A stretch of DNA of 64,000 bases from an uncultured Lachnospiraceae bacterium. Its GTDB lineage: Bacteria > Bacillota > Clostridia > Lachnospirales > Lachnospiraceae. Location of the stretch: the NCBI GenBank assembly GCA_947630025.1, contig CANRFZ010000004.1, forward strand, positions 62,001 through 126,000, written 5' to 3'. How positions within the stretch are numbered: the stretch's first letter is position 1; each line of letters begins with the position of its first letter. A model generated the notes under the pieces. The model searched no databases, was not told the DNA's origin, and saw only the letters and a program-made list of their open reading frames with translations. The position numbers and the translations under genes are program-made. Positions 44,359 through 53,215 of the stretch are shown piece by piece.

Positions 44359-45232
44359 ATTCACACCCTCCCAGAGTCAGATAATGATTACTTAAATAGT
44401 CATAATTCTGCTTCATTTCTTCCAACAACTCCACCAACATTTCTCCAATCCAATCATTCAAGTCTGGCTTCGCATCAGTATACATATTTTCTTTTGCCAA
44501 TGCTCCTGTTTTATTCCGCTGCCATAACTCTCGGCACATCTCCCTGATCCGTGCACCGCCATACTCATAATAGGTGCAATCAAATATATGAGTAAAGTTC
44601 ATGTTTGGTCTGATTTTCATAGTCAGCTGTTTACATATGGAAATCTCGCTGATTGTATATAAATACTTTCTAATTGCTATTCTTTCATCTTCCTTTATTT
44701 TTTCATGATAGTTCCCATATATTCTGTTATAATGCGCATCCCAGATATCTATCAGCTTTAACCCATTGTGCAGCTTTTCATAACTTTCTGCCACAGATCC
44801 CTGATAAAATTCTAATAATGCATCTGGCATGAATATGCGCATTGTCATTTCTCTTTTAAAGTCCGGGCGTTCATGGAAATGCTTTACTAATTTGATTTTT
44901 TCGGTTTCTTCTTTCGTTCGACTGAGTATCGTAGGATAGTTATGCTTTTTTGCAGCATAACTGTCACACACTTGCATTAATTCATCAATAGAAATACTCC
45001 AAACATCCAGCTTTACCCCTTCACTTTTTTTGATGACATTCCATAGTTTTTCCGGATTCTCTTTCGTAACCAAAAACATATCCATATCACTGGTTGCGTC
45101 ATTCGCCAGATGAAGCGATATGCTTCCCGTGGCAGCTCCGAACAATGGTGTCACGCCTATCACATTTGCTATGTCAGCAATATTCTGTTTTATGAAATGA
45201 TTTGTTCGATCCAACGATTCATTGTCCAACAT
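44342..45232 (-). CDS. Pol-beta-type nucleotidyltransferase domain protein
   Basis: 296 aa. Near residue 35, GAATGSISLHLANDATSDMDMF matches the GS...SDxDxF signature of minimal nucleotidyltransferases of the RlaP/YcgL kind, with a later Asp in VKLDVWSI as third carboxylate. The C-terminal two thirds is helical. Such proteins transfer a nucleotide to a protein or small molecule. It lies between two radical SAM genes with no gap, suggesting it acts with one of them. Substrate unknown. Confidence 0.65.
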   Translation of the reverse strand: MLDNESLDRTNHFIKQNIADIANVIGVTPLFGAATGSISLHLANDATSDMDMFLVTKENPEKLWNVIKKSEGVKLDVWSISIDELMQVCDSYAAKKHNYPTILSRTKEETEKIKLVKHFHERPDFKREMTMRIFMPDALLEFYQGSVAESYEKLHNGLKLIDIWDAHYNRIYGNYHEKIKEDERIAIRKYLYTISEISICKQLTMKIRPNMNFTHIFDCTYYEYGGARIREMCRELWQRNKTGALAKENMYTDAKPDLNDWIGEMLVELLEEMKQNYDYLSNHYLTLGGCEYESGK

Positions 45233-46246
45233 TCATCGATACCTCTTTTTAATTTCCTCCGTATACTCATCCAGATTATCCGTCGTATTGGCCGACAGGC
45301 TCTCACACTCTTTACAGATTTCAATGCAATTTTTTTGCTTCGTCAGATGCAGCATCTGATACTGTCGAAGCCGTTCACCGCTCCAGATATCTGCGATGCT
45401 CTCCTTTTTCAAATCCCCCAGAATATGCTCTATCTTCCAATCCACGCAGCACAGATGAGCAATTCCCTGATCTGTAATGACCAGATTTGTAAAGATAAAC
45501 GGACACACTTCCTTATGTATCAGTTCCTGTCCGTAGGTACCGCAGTGCGCATTAACGACTTTTTCCGCGATATCCGTATCCTGCCAAAGAGTAGCGGAAA
45601 TCGTTTCTACAAAAATTTCATCACAGATATTCTCAAACAACCGATAAAAACTGTCCTTTTCTTCCTGCGAATAACCTATATCTCCATATTTAATAAATAT
45701 TTCACACTGTTTTTTATGCTGATAGAGATAAGCAATATTTTCTCTGAACTTTTCAAAATCAAGCTCTCTTTCGCAGACGTTTCTGTACTGCTCCTCATTG
45801 ATGCCGTTTACCGATATATTCATAATATCCAGTCCGGCTTCGACCAGACCTTCACTCAACTTCGGATTCAGAAGCGTCCCGTTGGTCGTAATTTCTATCA
45901 GTTCAGCCACGCCCGCCTCTTTTGCATAACGCACCATCTCGCATATCTGCGGATGCAGCAGCGGCTCTCCGATCTGAAATAAGCGAAGTTTCTTAACTTT
46001 CTCCAGCCCCCCCCAGTGGACTTTCATATCATCTATGATATGCGTAAACAGTGCAAAAGGCATAAGCCCCCACTGAACGCCTGCTTTTTTTACGGCATCG
46101 TGATCCGAGTGTACGCAGAAACCACAGTTCAGATTGCACGCGCTGCTAACGTCGAGCTGAATGGAAAAAGGCACCGGAAGCGGAACCACTTCCCCTAAGT
46201 TCACTCTCTTTCTTGCATATATTTTTCCTCTTTTAATAGCTGTCAT
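45233..46246 (-). CDS. Radical SAM/SPASM enzyme, tract-bearing
   Basis: 337 aa. CNLNCGFC motif near residue 37, FQIGEPLLHPQ as the GEP equivalent, and a C-terminal SPASM-like region with VCPFIF, AHLCCVDW and CIEICKECE. It is a paralogue of the enzyme at 43354 (similar motif spacing and C-terminal NLDEY/NIDEF ending). An eight-G tract (46007-46014) encodes His-Trp-Gly-Gly at about residue 78 and is in frame as written. An AGAGG site precedes the ATG. Confidence 0.82.
   Translation of the reverse strand: MTAIKRGKIYARKRVNLGEVVPLPVPFSIQLDVSSACNLNCGFCVHSDHDAVKKAGVQWGLMPFALFTHIIDDMKVHWGGLEKVKKLRLFQIGEPLLHPQICEMVRYAKEAGVAELIEITTNGTLLNPKLSEGLVEAGLDIMNISVNGINEEQYRNVCERELDFEKFRENIAYLYQHKKQCEIFIKYGDIGYSQEEKDSFYRLFENICDEIFVETISATLWQDTDIAEKVVNAHCGTYGQELIHKEVCPFIFTNLVITDQGIAHLCCVDWKIEHILGDLKKESIADIWSGERLRQYQMLHLTKQKNCIEICKECESLSANTTDNLDEYTEEIKKRYR
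46007..46014 (-). repeat. G8 tract in a radical SAM gene (in frame)
   Basis: Eight G on the coding strand at about codon 78, between the cluster motif and the GEP motif. A one-base slip would inactivate the enzyme. Confidence 0.85.
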
Positions 46247-46258
46247 TTTGCACCTCTT

Positions 46259-47428
46259 TTATTTTTTATGATTGTTCTGTATCATCTCGGTACAGACCTG
46301 CCGTACCGACTTCACAGTCTGTTGTAATTCCTCTGTGGTAATTCCCGTCGAACATGGCAGTGTCAGGATGCGGTTCCATATGCTTTCCGTAACCTGTAAT
46401 GTCGATTTTTCCACATTTTGATAAGGCAGCTGCAGATGCACCGGTTTCCAAAATGGGCGGCTTTCAATTCCTTCCGCTTTTAATTTTTCACATACTTCTT
46501 TTATTTTTATATTGCAGTCCCTGTCAAAAACGATTCCCGAAAACCAACAAGTACTCTCTCCCCACTCAGGTTCCGGGAAAAAGCAAATGCCTTTTATATC
46601 GCTTAAACTATTACGATAATACTGTCTGATGCGCCGCTTATGGCTTATCAATTCATGCAGCCGCTCCATCTGCGCGCAGCCGACTGCGGCTTGAATATTG
46701 GTCATGCGATAGTTATAACCCACCATATCAAAATCATAATCAGCTCCCACTCTGGCCGTGGTAGACAAATGCTTCGCTCTATCTATCAGTTCTTTATCGT
46801 TACTTACGATCGCCCCGCCGCCGCCGCAGGTAACGGTTTTGTTTCCGTTAAAAGAATAGACGGTAATATCTGCATATTTTCCTGCTTTATCGTGCTTATA
46901 TTCCGCGCCGACTGCAGCCGCAGCATCTGCCACAACAGGTAAGCCGTATCTTGACGCTATTTCTTTAATACGATCTATATCTGCAGGATTTCCCAATGTA
47001 TACACAGGCACGACCGCAGCGATCCGCCTACGTAAAGCACTATGATAAGGCTTACCGTCTATCATCACGACTTTGCGCTCCAATTCATCTTCCAAGATGT
47101 CTGCAGACATTGTCCATGAAGCCTCGTCAATATCTATACACCACGGAATCGCTCCACAGTGCGACACTGCATTGGCTGTCGCGATAAACGTATAGGAAGG
47201 TATGATAACCATATCGTCCCTTTGTACCCCCGCGCTCAATAGCGCGGTATGGAGCGCGGTAGTTCCCGCAGATGTCGCAACTGCATACGCGGTTCCAGAC
47301 ACCGCAGATACCATTTCTTCCAACCTGACAACAAACTGCCCCACCGAAGAAACAAATGTGGAATCAATACACTCATTTAAATATTTGCGCTCATTTCCGT
47401 TTAAATCCGGCACCGCTAACGGTATCAT
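46259..47428 (-). CDS. legC: PLP sugar aminotransferase, LegC-like
   Basis: 389 aa DegT/DnrJ/EryC1 fold. The N-terminal IPLAVPDLNGNERKYLNECI and VSSVG stretch is characteristic of LegC-type enzymes; the PLP lysine is Lys197 in SFNGNKTVTCGGGG. It would aminate the 4-keto group of a UDP-4-keto-6-deoxy-GlcNAc on the way to legionaminic acid. The start at 47428 follows AGGAG; a longer open frame upstream overlaps the next gene. A LegB-type dehydratase is not in the window. Symbol given on motif similarity. Confidence 0.75.
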   Translation of the reverse strand: MIPLAVPDLNGNERKYLNECIDSTFVSSVGQFVVRLEEMVSAVSGTAYAVATSAGTTALHTALLSAGVQRDDMVIIPSYTFIATANAVSHCGAIPWCIDIDEASWTMSADILEDELERKVVMIDGKPYHSALRRRIAAVVPVYTLGNPADIDRIKEIASRYGLPVVADAAAAVGAEYKHDKAGKYADITVYSFNGNKTVTCGGGGAIVSNDKELIDRAKHLSTTARVGADYDFDMVGYNYRMTNIQAAVGCAQMERLHELISHKRRIRQYYRNSLSDIKGICFFPEPEWGESTCWFSGIVFDRDCNIKIKEVCEKLKAEGIESRPFWKPVHLQLPYQNVEKSTLQVTESIWNRILTLPCSTGITTEELQQTVKSVRQVCTEMIQNNHKK

Positions 47429-47447
47429 GATTCTTCTCCTGTATAGC

Positions 47448-48518
47448 CTATATAAATGGATCAAAATATCTCGGCAAAGCCGCATTAACTTGGTTGATAA
47501 TGTTATTGTAAGCAATTGCGCGGCAATTTTTACACTGCCCGCTCACCCATTTCTGATTTGACAGTTCCTTAACCGCCTTGTGTTGTTCTGAATTCCACAT
47601 ATCCTGCAGATCAGTCTCGTAGAGATTTCCAATACAAAACTCTGCTTTATCAATCTCCACAATATTAGGGTAAACACGGCCATCGGTGCTGACATTGGCA
47701 ATCATACCGAATTGATTAACCCAGCACTTATGCACAAATTCCGGCTGCTTTCTGTAATTGAAGATGGAGCGAAGATTGGTAAATTTTTCATCAATCCCCT
47801 GATGTTCTTCTATGACTCTCCGCAGATACTGCTCTTCCTCCTCATTCAATCCCTGCCCATTGTCTTCATAATCGCGCACTATCTTAAATAAAGCATAATC
47901 AAATTGCCGCTCCCTGATGGTTTGTAAAAAATCATCTACACATTTATAATTTTTGTTAGTCAAAACCACTCTCGATCCGATAATGGGACTGCGAGCACCA
48001 TGATATTCCTTTATTTTCCGGGGCAGCGATAACATTTTAAAGAGATTATCCGTACCGGTAATCGTCCGAAACGTCTCCTGATCCACTGCAGGAACGGAAA
48101 TGGCAATATAGTTTAGCTTATCAGCGATCGGAATCAATCCCATCTCCTCAAAGCAGGACGCATTGGTAATCATGGAGCATTCTATCCCGTTCGCAGACAA
48201 CCGTTCAATATAGTCTGCCAAATGAGGATATAGAGTTGGCTCGCCCCCGCCCGAAAAGTATACTGCCCGAATCCCCATCGCGATGACAGAATCAATCAGG
48301 CGGTTCATTACCTCTGTAGACAGACTGGCCCTGTTTTCATTTCTTTCCTTATAAGAACAATGTATGCACCTGTGATTGCAGGCTGCAGTGGGATGGATTT
48401 CTATCGCAACCGGCGCGAAATCTTCTTTTCCCTTGCTGATATCCTCCAACATCTTTCCATAATGAAACAAAATCTTTGATGAATTTAACAAATCCTGTGA
48501 TAAAGCGATATCTTTCAT
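47448..48518 (-). CDS. Radical SAM/SPASM enzyme
   Basis: 356 aa. CNHRCIHC cluster motif near residue 47, SGGGEPTLYP as GEP motif, ITNAS, and a C-terminal auxiliary cluster region (CWVNQF, GQCKNCRA). It is more distant from the other two radical SAM proteins of the operon. The AGGAG site supports ATG 48518. Function in the glycan pathway unknown; radical deoxygenation or epimerisation of a sugar is possible. Confidence 0.82.
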   Translation of the reverse strand: MKDIALSQDLLNSSKILFHYGKMLEDISKGKEDFAPVAIEIHPTAACNHRCIHCSYKERNENRASLSTEVMNRLIDSVIAMGIRAVYFSGGGEPTLYPHLADYIERLSANGIECSMITNASCFEEMGLIPIADKLNYIAISVPAVDQETFRTITGTDNLFKMLSLPRKIKEYHGARSPIIGSRVVLTNKNYKCVDDFLQTIRERQFDYALFKIVRDYEDNGQGLNEEEEQYLRRVIEEHQGIDEKFTNLRSIFNYRKQPEFVHKCWVNQFGMIANVSTDGRVYPNIVEIDKAEFCIGNLYETDLQDMWNSEQHKAVKELSNQKWVSGQCKNCRAIAYNNIINQVNAALPRYFDPFI

Positions 48519-48548
48519 ATTCTCTCCTGCCTCTGTATGACATTTTGG

Positions 48549-49244
48549 TTAAATTTCCGCCCTGAAACACCGCATCGCTCTGCATTTCTCTTTTATCCGG
48601 TCTCTTATCACGGTTTCTCCGGAATCGTTCAGTACTACTACCTGATCGTCTTCTATTGCCTGATGGTATACGATTGCATTGACACCGATCGATACTCTGT
48701 CACCGATAGGTTCTGCTCCTATAATCTTAGCGCCTGTTGAGATCCAACACCCCTTGCCTATTCTAAGCGTCTTCCCCCATAATGATTTTTCATTGTTGGA
48801 AGTATTAATCGTAATATTTTGATTAATAACTAAAAAATCGCTATATTCAGCATTCCCTATTACACTTCCTACCGCATGGTTAAATAGGAATATATTGGGC
48901 AATCCGGCCTTATAGGAAACAAAAAAACCATGAAGAATCCTATTCAAATACATGAGTTTGTCACATACCATCCTATTGTGTGAACGTGTCCATAACGTGT
49001 TGGCAAAATAATATAAAAACTGCGCGTATTGATCACTGTGTAGATGGGAGAAAAAAGTCTGCCCCGCATCGTTGCAATAACTTGTGTCTGCCACAAAAGA
49101 AAAACTATATTCCAACCGTTCAAGCGCTATGGCAAACGCCTCGTCTATTCCCCCCCCCGATAGCTCTGCATTGTCCGGAAAATACAGGGCACACTGGCGA
49201 AGCACATATTGTTTTAATTCCTGTTTGGACATTGACATATTCAT
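48549..49244 (-). CDS. Left-handed beta-helix acetyltransferase (CysE-like), tract-bearing
   Basis: 231 aa. Helical N-terminal half, then hexapeptide repeats (LWGKTLRIGKGCWISTGAKIIG, GDRVSIGVNAIVYH) as in serine acetyltransferase-type enzymes. It probably O- or N-acetylates a sugar; in this context it could play the LegH-type step, although LegH is usually PglD-like. Codons 29-31 (Gly-Gly-Gly) are a nine-G tract (49150-49158), in frame as written. ATG 49244 has GGAG ten bases upstream. Confidence 0.7.
   Translation of the reverse strand: MNMSMSKQELKQYVLRQCALYFPDNAELSGGGIDEAFAIALERLEYSFSFVADTSYCNDAGQTFFSHLHSDQYAQFLYYFANTLWTRSHNRMVCDKLMYLNRILHGFFVSYKAGLPNIFLFNHAVGSVIGNAEYSDFLVINQNITINTSNNEKSLWGKTLRIGKGCWISTGAKIIGAEPIGDRVSIGVNAIVYHQAIEDDQVVVLNDSGETVIRDRIKEKCRAMRCFRAEI
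49150..49158 (-). repeat. G9 tract near the start of the acetyltransferase gene (in frame)
   Basis: Nine G on the coding strand at codons 29-31; a one-base slip would leave only a short peptide. Confidence 0.9.
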
Positions 49245-49291
49245 GACGCATTCTCCCCGCCGCTTATCAACAATGGCTTGCCCTTCCTCTC

Positions 49292-49951
49292 CTAACCGTC
49301 TATCATCTTCACCACCCGGAAGCTTTCCGCGTAGCGCACGCCTGCCTCACTTCCCCGCAGTGTCGCGAGCGCTCTGATGGCCTCCTGATTTCTGGGAAAC
49401 GGGTGTGCCCCCATCTCCGTGTCATAGATTGACGCCGCCTGTAATTTTCCCTCCAGCGTATGTGATATATCAAAATAGAAATTCGGCGAAAAAGGATTCT
49501 CCGGTCTTCCGTAATTGGTCTCAGACAGGATTTCCATCGTCATCACCATCCTGACGCTCGGATGCCGGAACACCTTGGTGCACGCCAGACACCAGTCGAA
49601 TACCCGCCTGTGATCCGAGTGAATGTCATTGTAGTCCGGCAGGAAGATCCAGTTTGCCCCTATCTCGCTGATATACTGTCCTATCATGCCGATAGCCTCA
49701 TCATCCGCCACCTCCCTCAATTTGGTGGTAGGCAAACGCAGATTTCTGACGCTATCGAAACCATAGAACTCGCTGATTTTCCCGATCTGCTCTCTCCGCC
49801 GCTCTATCTGTTCCGTCGTATATCCCAGCTTTTCGTGCAGATCCGTGATATTGAGCCAGTAGAGCCGGTGCTTTTCACGCAGCTTTAACAACGTGCCGCC
49901 CGCGCCCAGCGTCTCGTCGTCCGGATGTGGAGATACCACCAATACATTCAT
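49292..49951 (-). CDS. PIG-L family N-deacetylase
   Basis: 219 aa. Zinc-site motifs SPHPDDETLGAGG at the N-terminus and NDIHSDHR around residue 112 are both intact. PIG-L enzymes remove acetyl groups from GlcNAc-type sugars. It overlaps the upstream formyltransferase by ATGA. Together they would replace an N-acetyl by an N-formyl group on a pathway sugar (inference). Confidence 0.88.
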   Translation of the reverse strand: MNVLVVSPHPDDETLGAGGTLLKLREKHRLYWLNITDLHEKLGYTTEQIERRREQIGKISEFYGFDSVRNLRLPTTKLREVADDEAIGMIGQYISEIGANWIFLPDYNDIHSDHRRVFDWCLACTKVFRHPSVRMVMTMEILSETNYGRPENPFSPNFYFDISHTLEGKLQAASIYDTEMGAHPFPRNQEAIRALATLRGSEAGVRYAESFRVVKMIDG

Positions 49952-50835
49952 AGCAGATATCCCCCTTCCTGCAGGCTGATATTGTCACAGTCCAGAATGT
50001 GCACCGCACCTTCCCCTGTCTTGACGACAAAATCCCGATCGGAACTGACCTTGATAATTCTGCCCGGCTCCCAATACACGGCAACGGGCTCACGCCAGAC
50101 CTCTGCACGCCAGACTTTGTATTCTTCTCCCTGATGGCAAAAATGTGCGCCCACATACGGATGGGTCAGTGCGCGTATCAAATTGTAAATGCTTTCGGCG
50201 CTCATCCGCCAGTCAATCCGACCGTCCTCTTTGCCGCGCTTACGCCAGCTATTACCGCCCGCATTCGCACGGACATAAGGGAAACGTCCCGTCTTCTCCG
50301 CATATTCTGTAAATTCTATCATCTGCCGTGCGGCGCTCTCTGCCACCTTCTGATAGAGCGATCCTGCATCGTCTTCAGGCGAAATCGTGATCGGCACCTG
50401 ACTAATGATATCCCCTGCATCCGCCTCCGGCGTCATCTTGAAAAAAGTGGAAGCGGTCTCCGGCAGTCCCAGCGCCAGTGCCCAGATCAGCGGATGTCTG
50501 CCGCGATTATTCGGCAGCGCGGCAGGATGAAAACCGATCCCGCCCATAGGAGGAATCTGCAGGATTTCTTCCGACAATAGCTTAGACCAGCCAAAACAGT
50601 AGATGACATCCGGTGCAGTATCACGTATGAATGCCTCAATAGCTCCCTTATCGGCTTCTTCCTCGCATATAAAAGGGATTTTCTGCTGCCGGCACAACGG
50701 AGCGAGCGACTGAAAATCAGCGTTGAACGCGCTGCTCCCTCTCGTGACCACCCCTGCAATCTGCTTTCCATGCTCCAACAATGTCTGAAACAGTACAACA
50801 GACGACTGCACACAACCGATAAAACAAATCTTCAT
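49948..50835 (-). CDS. Formyltransferase-family protein (sugar N-formyltransferase)
   Basis: 295 aa. Formyltransferase catalytic core with FHPAALPNNRGRHPLIWAL (the H and N/R of the family) and DAGDIISQVPI. A small C-terminal beta domain resembles Fmt-C. It would pass a formyl group from N10-formyl-THF to a sugar amine. ATGA overlaps join it to NeuC upstream and the PIG-L deacetylase downstream. It is the first of three such genes within 7.2 kb. Confidence 0.8.
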   Translation of the reverse strand: MKICFIGCVQSSVVLFQTLLEHGKQIAGVVTRGSSAFNADFQSLAPLCRQQKIPFICEEEADKGAIEAFIRDTAPDVIYCFGWSKLLSEEILQIPPMGGIGFHPAALPNNRGRHPLIWALALGLPETASTFFKMTPEADAGDIISQVPITISPEDDAGSLYQKVAESAARQMIEFTEYAEKTGRFPYVRANAGGNSWRKRGKEDGRIDWRMSAESIYNLIRALTHPYVGAHFCHQGEEYKVWRAEVWREPVAVYWEPGRIIKVSSDRDFVVKTGEGAVHILDCDNISLQEGGYLL

Positions 50836-52010
50836 TCCGCCACCTCCCCGACAGGAAGGTCATAGAATGCCTTCTTGATATTCACTTCACCGTTGGCAAA
50901 ACGCTCCTCTAGGATACCCATAATTGCATCAGAAGTGTTCCCCGTTCCGTAAGGATTGGGAACATGGCGGACACGTTCACGGAACTCCGGCTCCGCAGCC
51001 TGCGCCATACCTTTCAGGATGTCCGCGCATTCCGGACGGCAGTTGATAATGCTTGCCGCCTGCACACGCCCTTTCTGTCGGTCGCCGATATTGACCGTAG
51101 GGATACCAAAGGCCGGAACTTCTACAATGCCGCTGGAGGAGTTGCCGATCACCATCTCACTGTGCTTCACGGCACTCAGGTATCTTCTCATCCCCAATGA
51201 CTCATAGAGACGGATATTGTTCCGGTCGGCGGCATATTCTTCCCACATACGGTTAATCACCCTGCCGCCCGCGTCCGCGTTGGCCTTGGTACACAGATAG
51301 AGGTATTCCGGGTGCCCGTCCATCGCGCACATCAATTCCCGCATCTGTTCCTGTGCGGTATTGTCTTCCAGCGTAACAGGATGAAATGTGACCACTGCAT
51401 AGGGTTTCTGCAGATCGCAGTCGATTTCCCGTGATAACTCCTCTTTTGACAAGAGCTTTTCCTGCAGCACATTTTCCACGCCAAGGGCGCCCACATTAAA
51501 TACCCGGTCAGGCTGCTCGCCCATCTGAATAACGCGCCGGCGATATACTTCCGTACTGGTAAAATGGAAATAACTCATCTTTGTGACGGAATGCCGGATT
51601 GCCTCGTCGATCAGTCCTTCCGTGGCTTCTCCGCCGTGAATATGGAAAATCGGAATCCTTGCATTCATGGCCGCGCAGCACACCGCCATAATCTCATAGC
51701 GGTCCCCCAGAACCAGAACCGCATCCGGAGCGCTTTTTTCAAAATATTCCGAAAAGCTGATCATCGCCAAGCCCATCGACTTGGACATCGCCGTCGGCGT
51801 GTCGGAGCTGAGCAGTATTTCTATTTTGTTATCAATGTGCAGTCCGTCCTGCTCTATCTCATGATAGGTAGAGCCGAACTCCGGCGACAGGTGCATCCCT
51901 GTTACCGCCAGTTCCAATGTAAAATGCAAAGAGCGGTTCAGTTTCATGATAAGCGGTCTTAACAGTCCGTATTCCGCTCTGGTTGCCGTCACAACAACAA
52001 TTTTTTTCAT
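50832..52010 (-). CDS. neuC: UDP-GlcNAc-type hydrolysing 2-epimerase (NeuC/LegG)
   Basis: 392 aa GT-B-like epimerase. VTATRAEYGLLRPL at the N-terminus, VLGDRYEIMA, HIHGGEATEG, VIGNSSSGIVEVP, and the C-terminal PNPYGTGNTSDAI and KKAFYDLP. It hydrolyses a UDP-sugar and inverts C2, giving the ManNAc-type precursor for NeuB. A second, phase-variable homologue lies directly upstream. The ribosome site is weak, so translation may depend on the preceding gene. Confidence 0.9.
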   Translation of the reverse strand: MKKIVVVTATRAEYGLLRPLIMKLNRSLHFTLELAVTGMHLSPEFGSTYHEIEQDGLHIDNKIEILLSSDTPTAMSKSMGLAMISFSEYFEKSAPDAVLVLGDRYEIMAVCCAAMNARIPIFHIHGGEATEGLIDEAIRHSVTKMSYFHFTSTEVYRRRVIQMGEQPDRVFNVGALGVENVLQEKLLSKEELSREIDCDLQKPYAVVTFHPVTLEDNTAQEQMRELMCAMDGHPEYLYLCTKANADAGGRVINRMWEEYAADRNNIRLYESLGMRRYLSAVKHSEMVIGNSSSGIVEVPAFGIPTVNIGDRQKGRVQAASIINCRPECADILKGMAQAAEPEFRERVRHVPNPYGTGNTSDAIMGILEERFANGEVNIKKAFYDLPVGEVAE

Positions 52011-52044
52011 AATGTGCTTTGCCGCAGCACAGGATGATAATCCG

Positions 52045-53215
52045 TTATGTCCTCTGAGAAGGGAGGTCGTAAAAGCGCTTCATCAGATCGATACGATTCT
52101 GAAACAAGAACTCCTTACAGACGGACAGGATTTTCATACTTGTGCTATCCGCTGCATACGGATTATGCGCTGCCCCCCCCCCGATATTTCCATTCTCTGG
52201 CTCTGTCCATCGCCTTTCCGATCTCCTCTCTGTTTGTCCCACAATGAATGACCGACTCTGCTGCCAGCCTTCCTCTCTGCCTGTCTCCGATATCCACCGT
52301 CGGCACACCCAAGGCTGGGGCCTCCACAATGCCGCTGGAAGAATTGCCAATCACCATCTCACTGTACTTCACCGCACTCAGATACCGCTTCATGCCCAGT
52401 GAAGCCACCGCGCACACATTGGGGCGTGACGACGAATAATCATCTATCATTTCATTGATGGTACGCCCATGCGTATCTGCATTGGCCTTGGTAATCAGAT
52501 ACCGCATATCACAGGCATCCAGCGCCGCAAAGAGTTCTTCCACCTGTGCCCTGACATCTCCCTGTTCCAGCGTAACCGGATGAAAAGTCACAACCGCGTA
52601 CGGAGCTTCCAGTGAAAATTGAAGCGCCGCCGACAGTTCCTCTCTGGACAACAGTACCGTATTCCTGATATTCTCCACGCCGAGGGCGCCGACCGTAAAT
52701 ACCCGATCCGGAGATTCTCCTAATTGGACAATGCGCCGGGCATATGCCTCCGTTGTCGGGAAATGCAGATAGCTGAGCTTGGTGATGGCGTGGCGGATCG
52801 CGTCGTCTGCCGCCCCTTCCGTAATCTCTCCGCCGTGGATATGCGCAATCGGAATGCAGGCATTCATGGCCGCCAGACACACCGCGAGAGCCTCGTAGCG
52901 ATCTCCCAGCACAATCAGCATATCCGGCCTGTTCTCTGCAAAATATACGCCGAATCCCTCCAATGCCCGCGCCATCGCCCGGCTGGTATCGGCGCCCGAA
53001 TCGCCCTCTCCCAAAATTGGAATGCGGACTGCTATCGGAAATCCGTCATCCAAAATCTCCTGAAAGGTATTGCCGAACGCCTGTGACAGATGCGTTCCCG
53101 TAACCAATAGCTGCAGTTCCAGTTCGTCGTCTTCCGCTATGCGCCGTATCAGCGGTTTTAAGAGCCCATATTCGGCTCTGGTGGCCGTCAGCACCGCGAT
53201 CTTCCCATGATTCAC
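52045..53215 (-). CDS. Second NeuC/LegG homologue, phase-OFF (frameshifted at G10)
   Basis: From the GTG at 53215 (GAGG site) the frame matches NeuC throughout (TATRAEYGLLKPL, VLGDRYEALA, HIHGGEITEG, VIGNSSSGIVEAP). It then enters a ten-G tract near codon 345 and stops at 52163 after an unrelated short tail. With nine G the frame continues to 52045 and ends AAHNPYAADSTSMKI...KRFYDLP, matching the conserved NeuC C-terminus; total 389 aa, close to its neighbour's 392. As written it lacks about 40 C-terminal residues and is probably inactive. It overlaps NeuB by four bases (GTGA). Confidence 0.85.
52173..52182 (-). repeat. G10 tract in the second neuC (out of frame; G9 restores)
   Basis: Ten G on the coding strand. 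Nine G gives RGGAAHNPYA and the family C-terminus. Confidence 0.9.

Noticed and set aside
42045-52182. The three frameshifted genes as plain pseudogenes
   Set aside because: Each has a single lesion, exactly at a long G tract, and a fully intact downstream frame; decay would leave several lesions. A sequencing or assembly length error in the tract remains possible and is stated as a refuting test.
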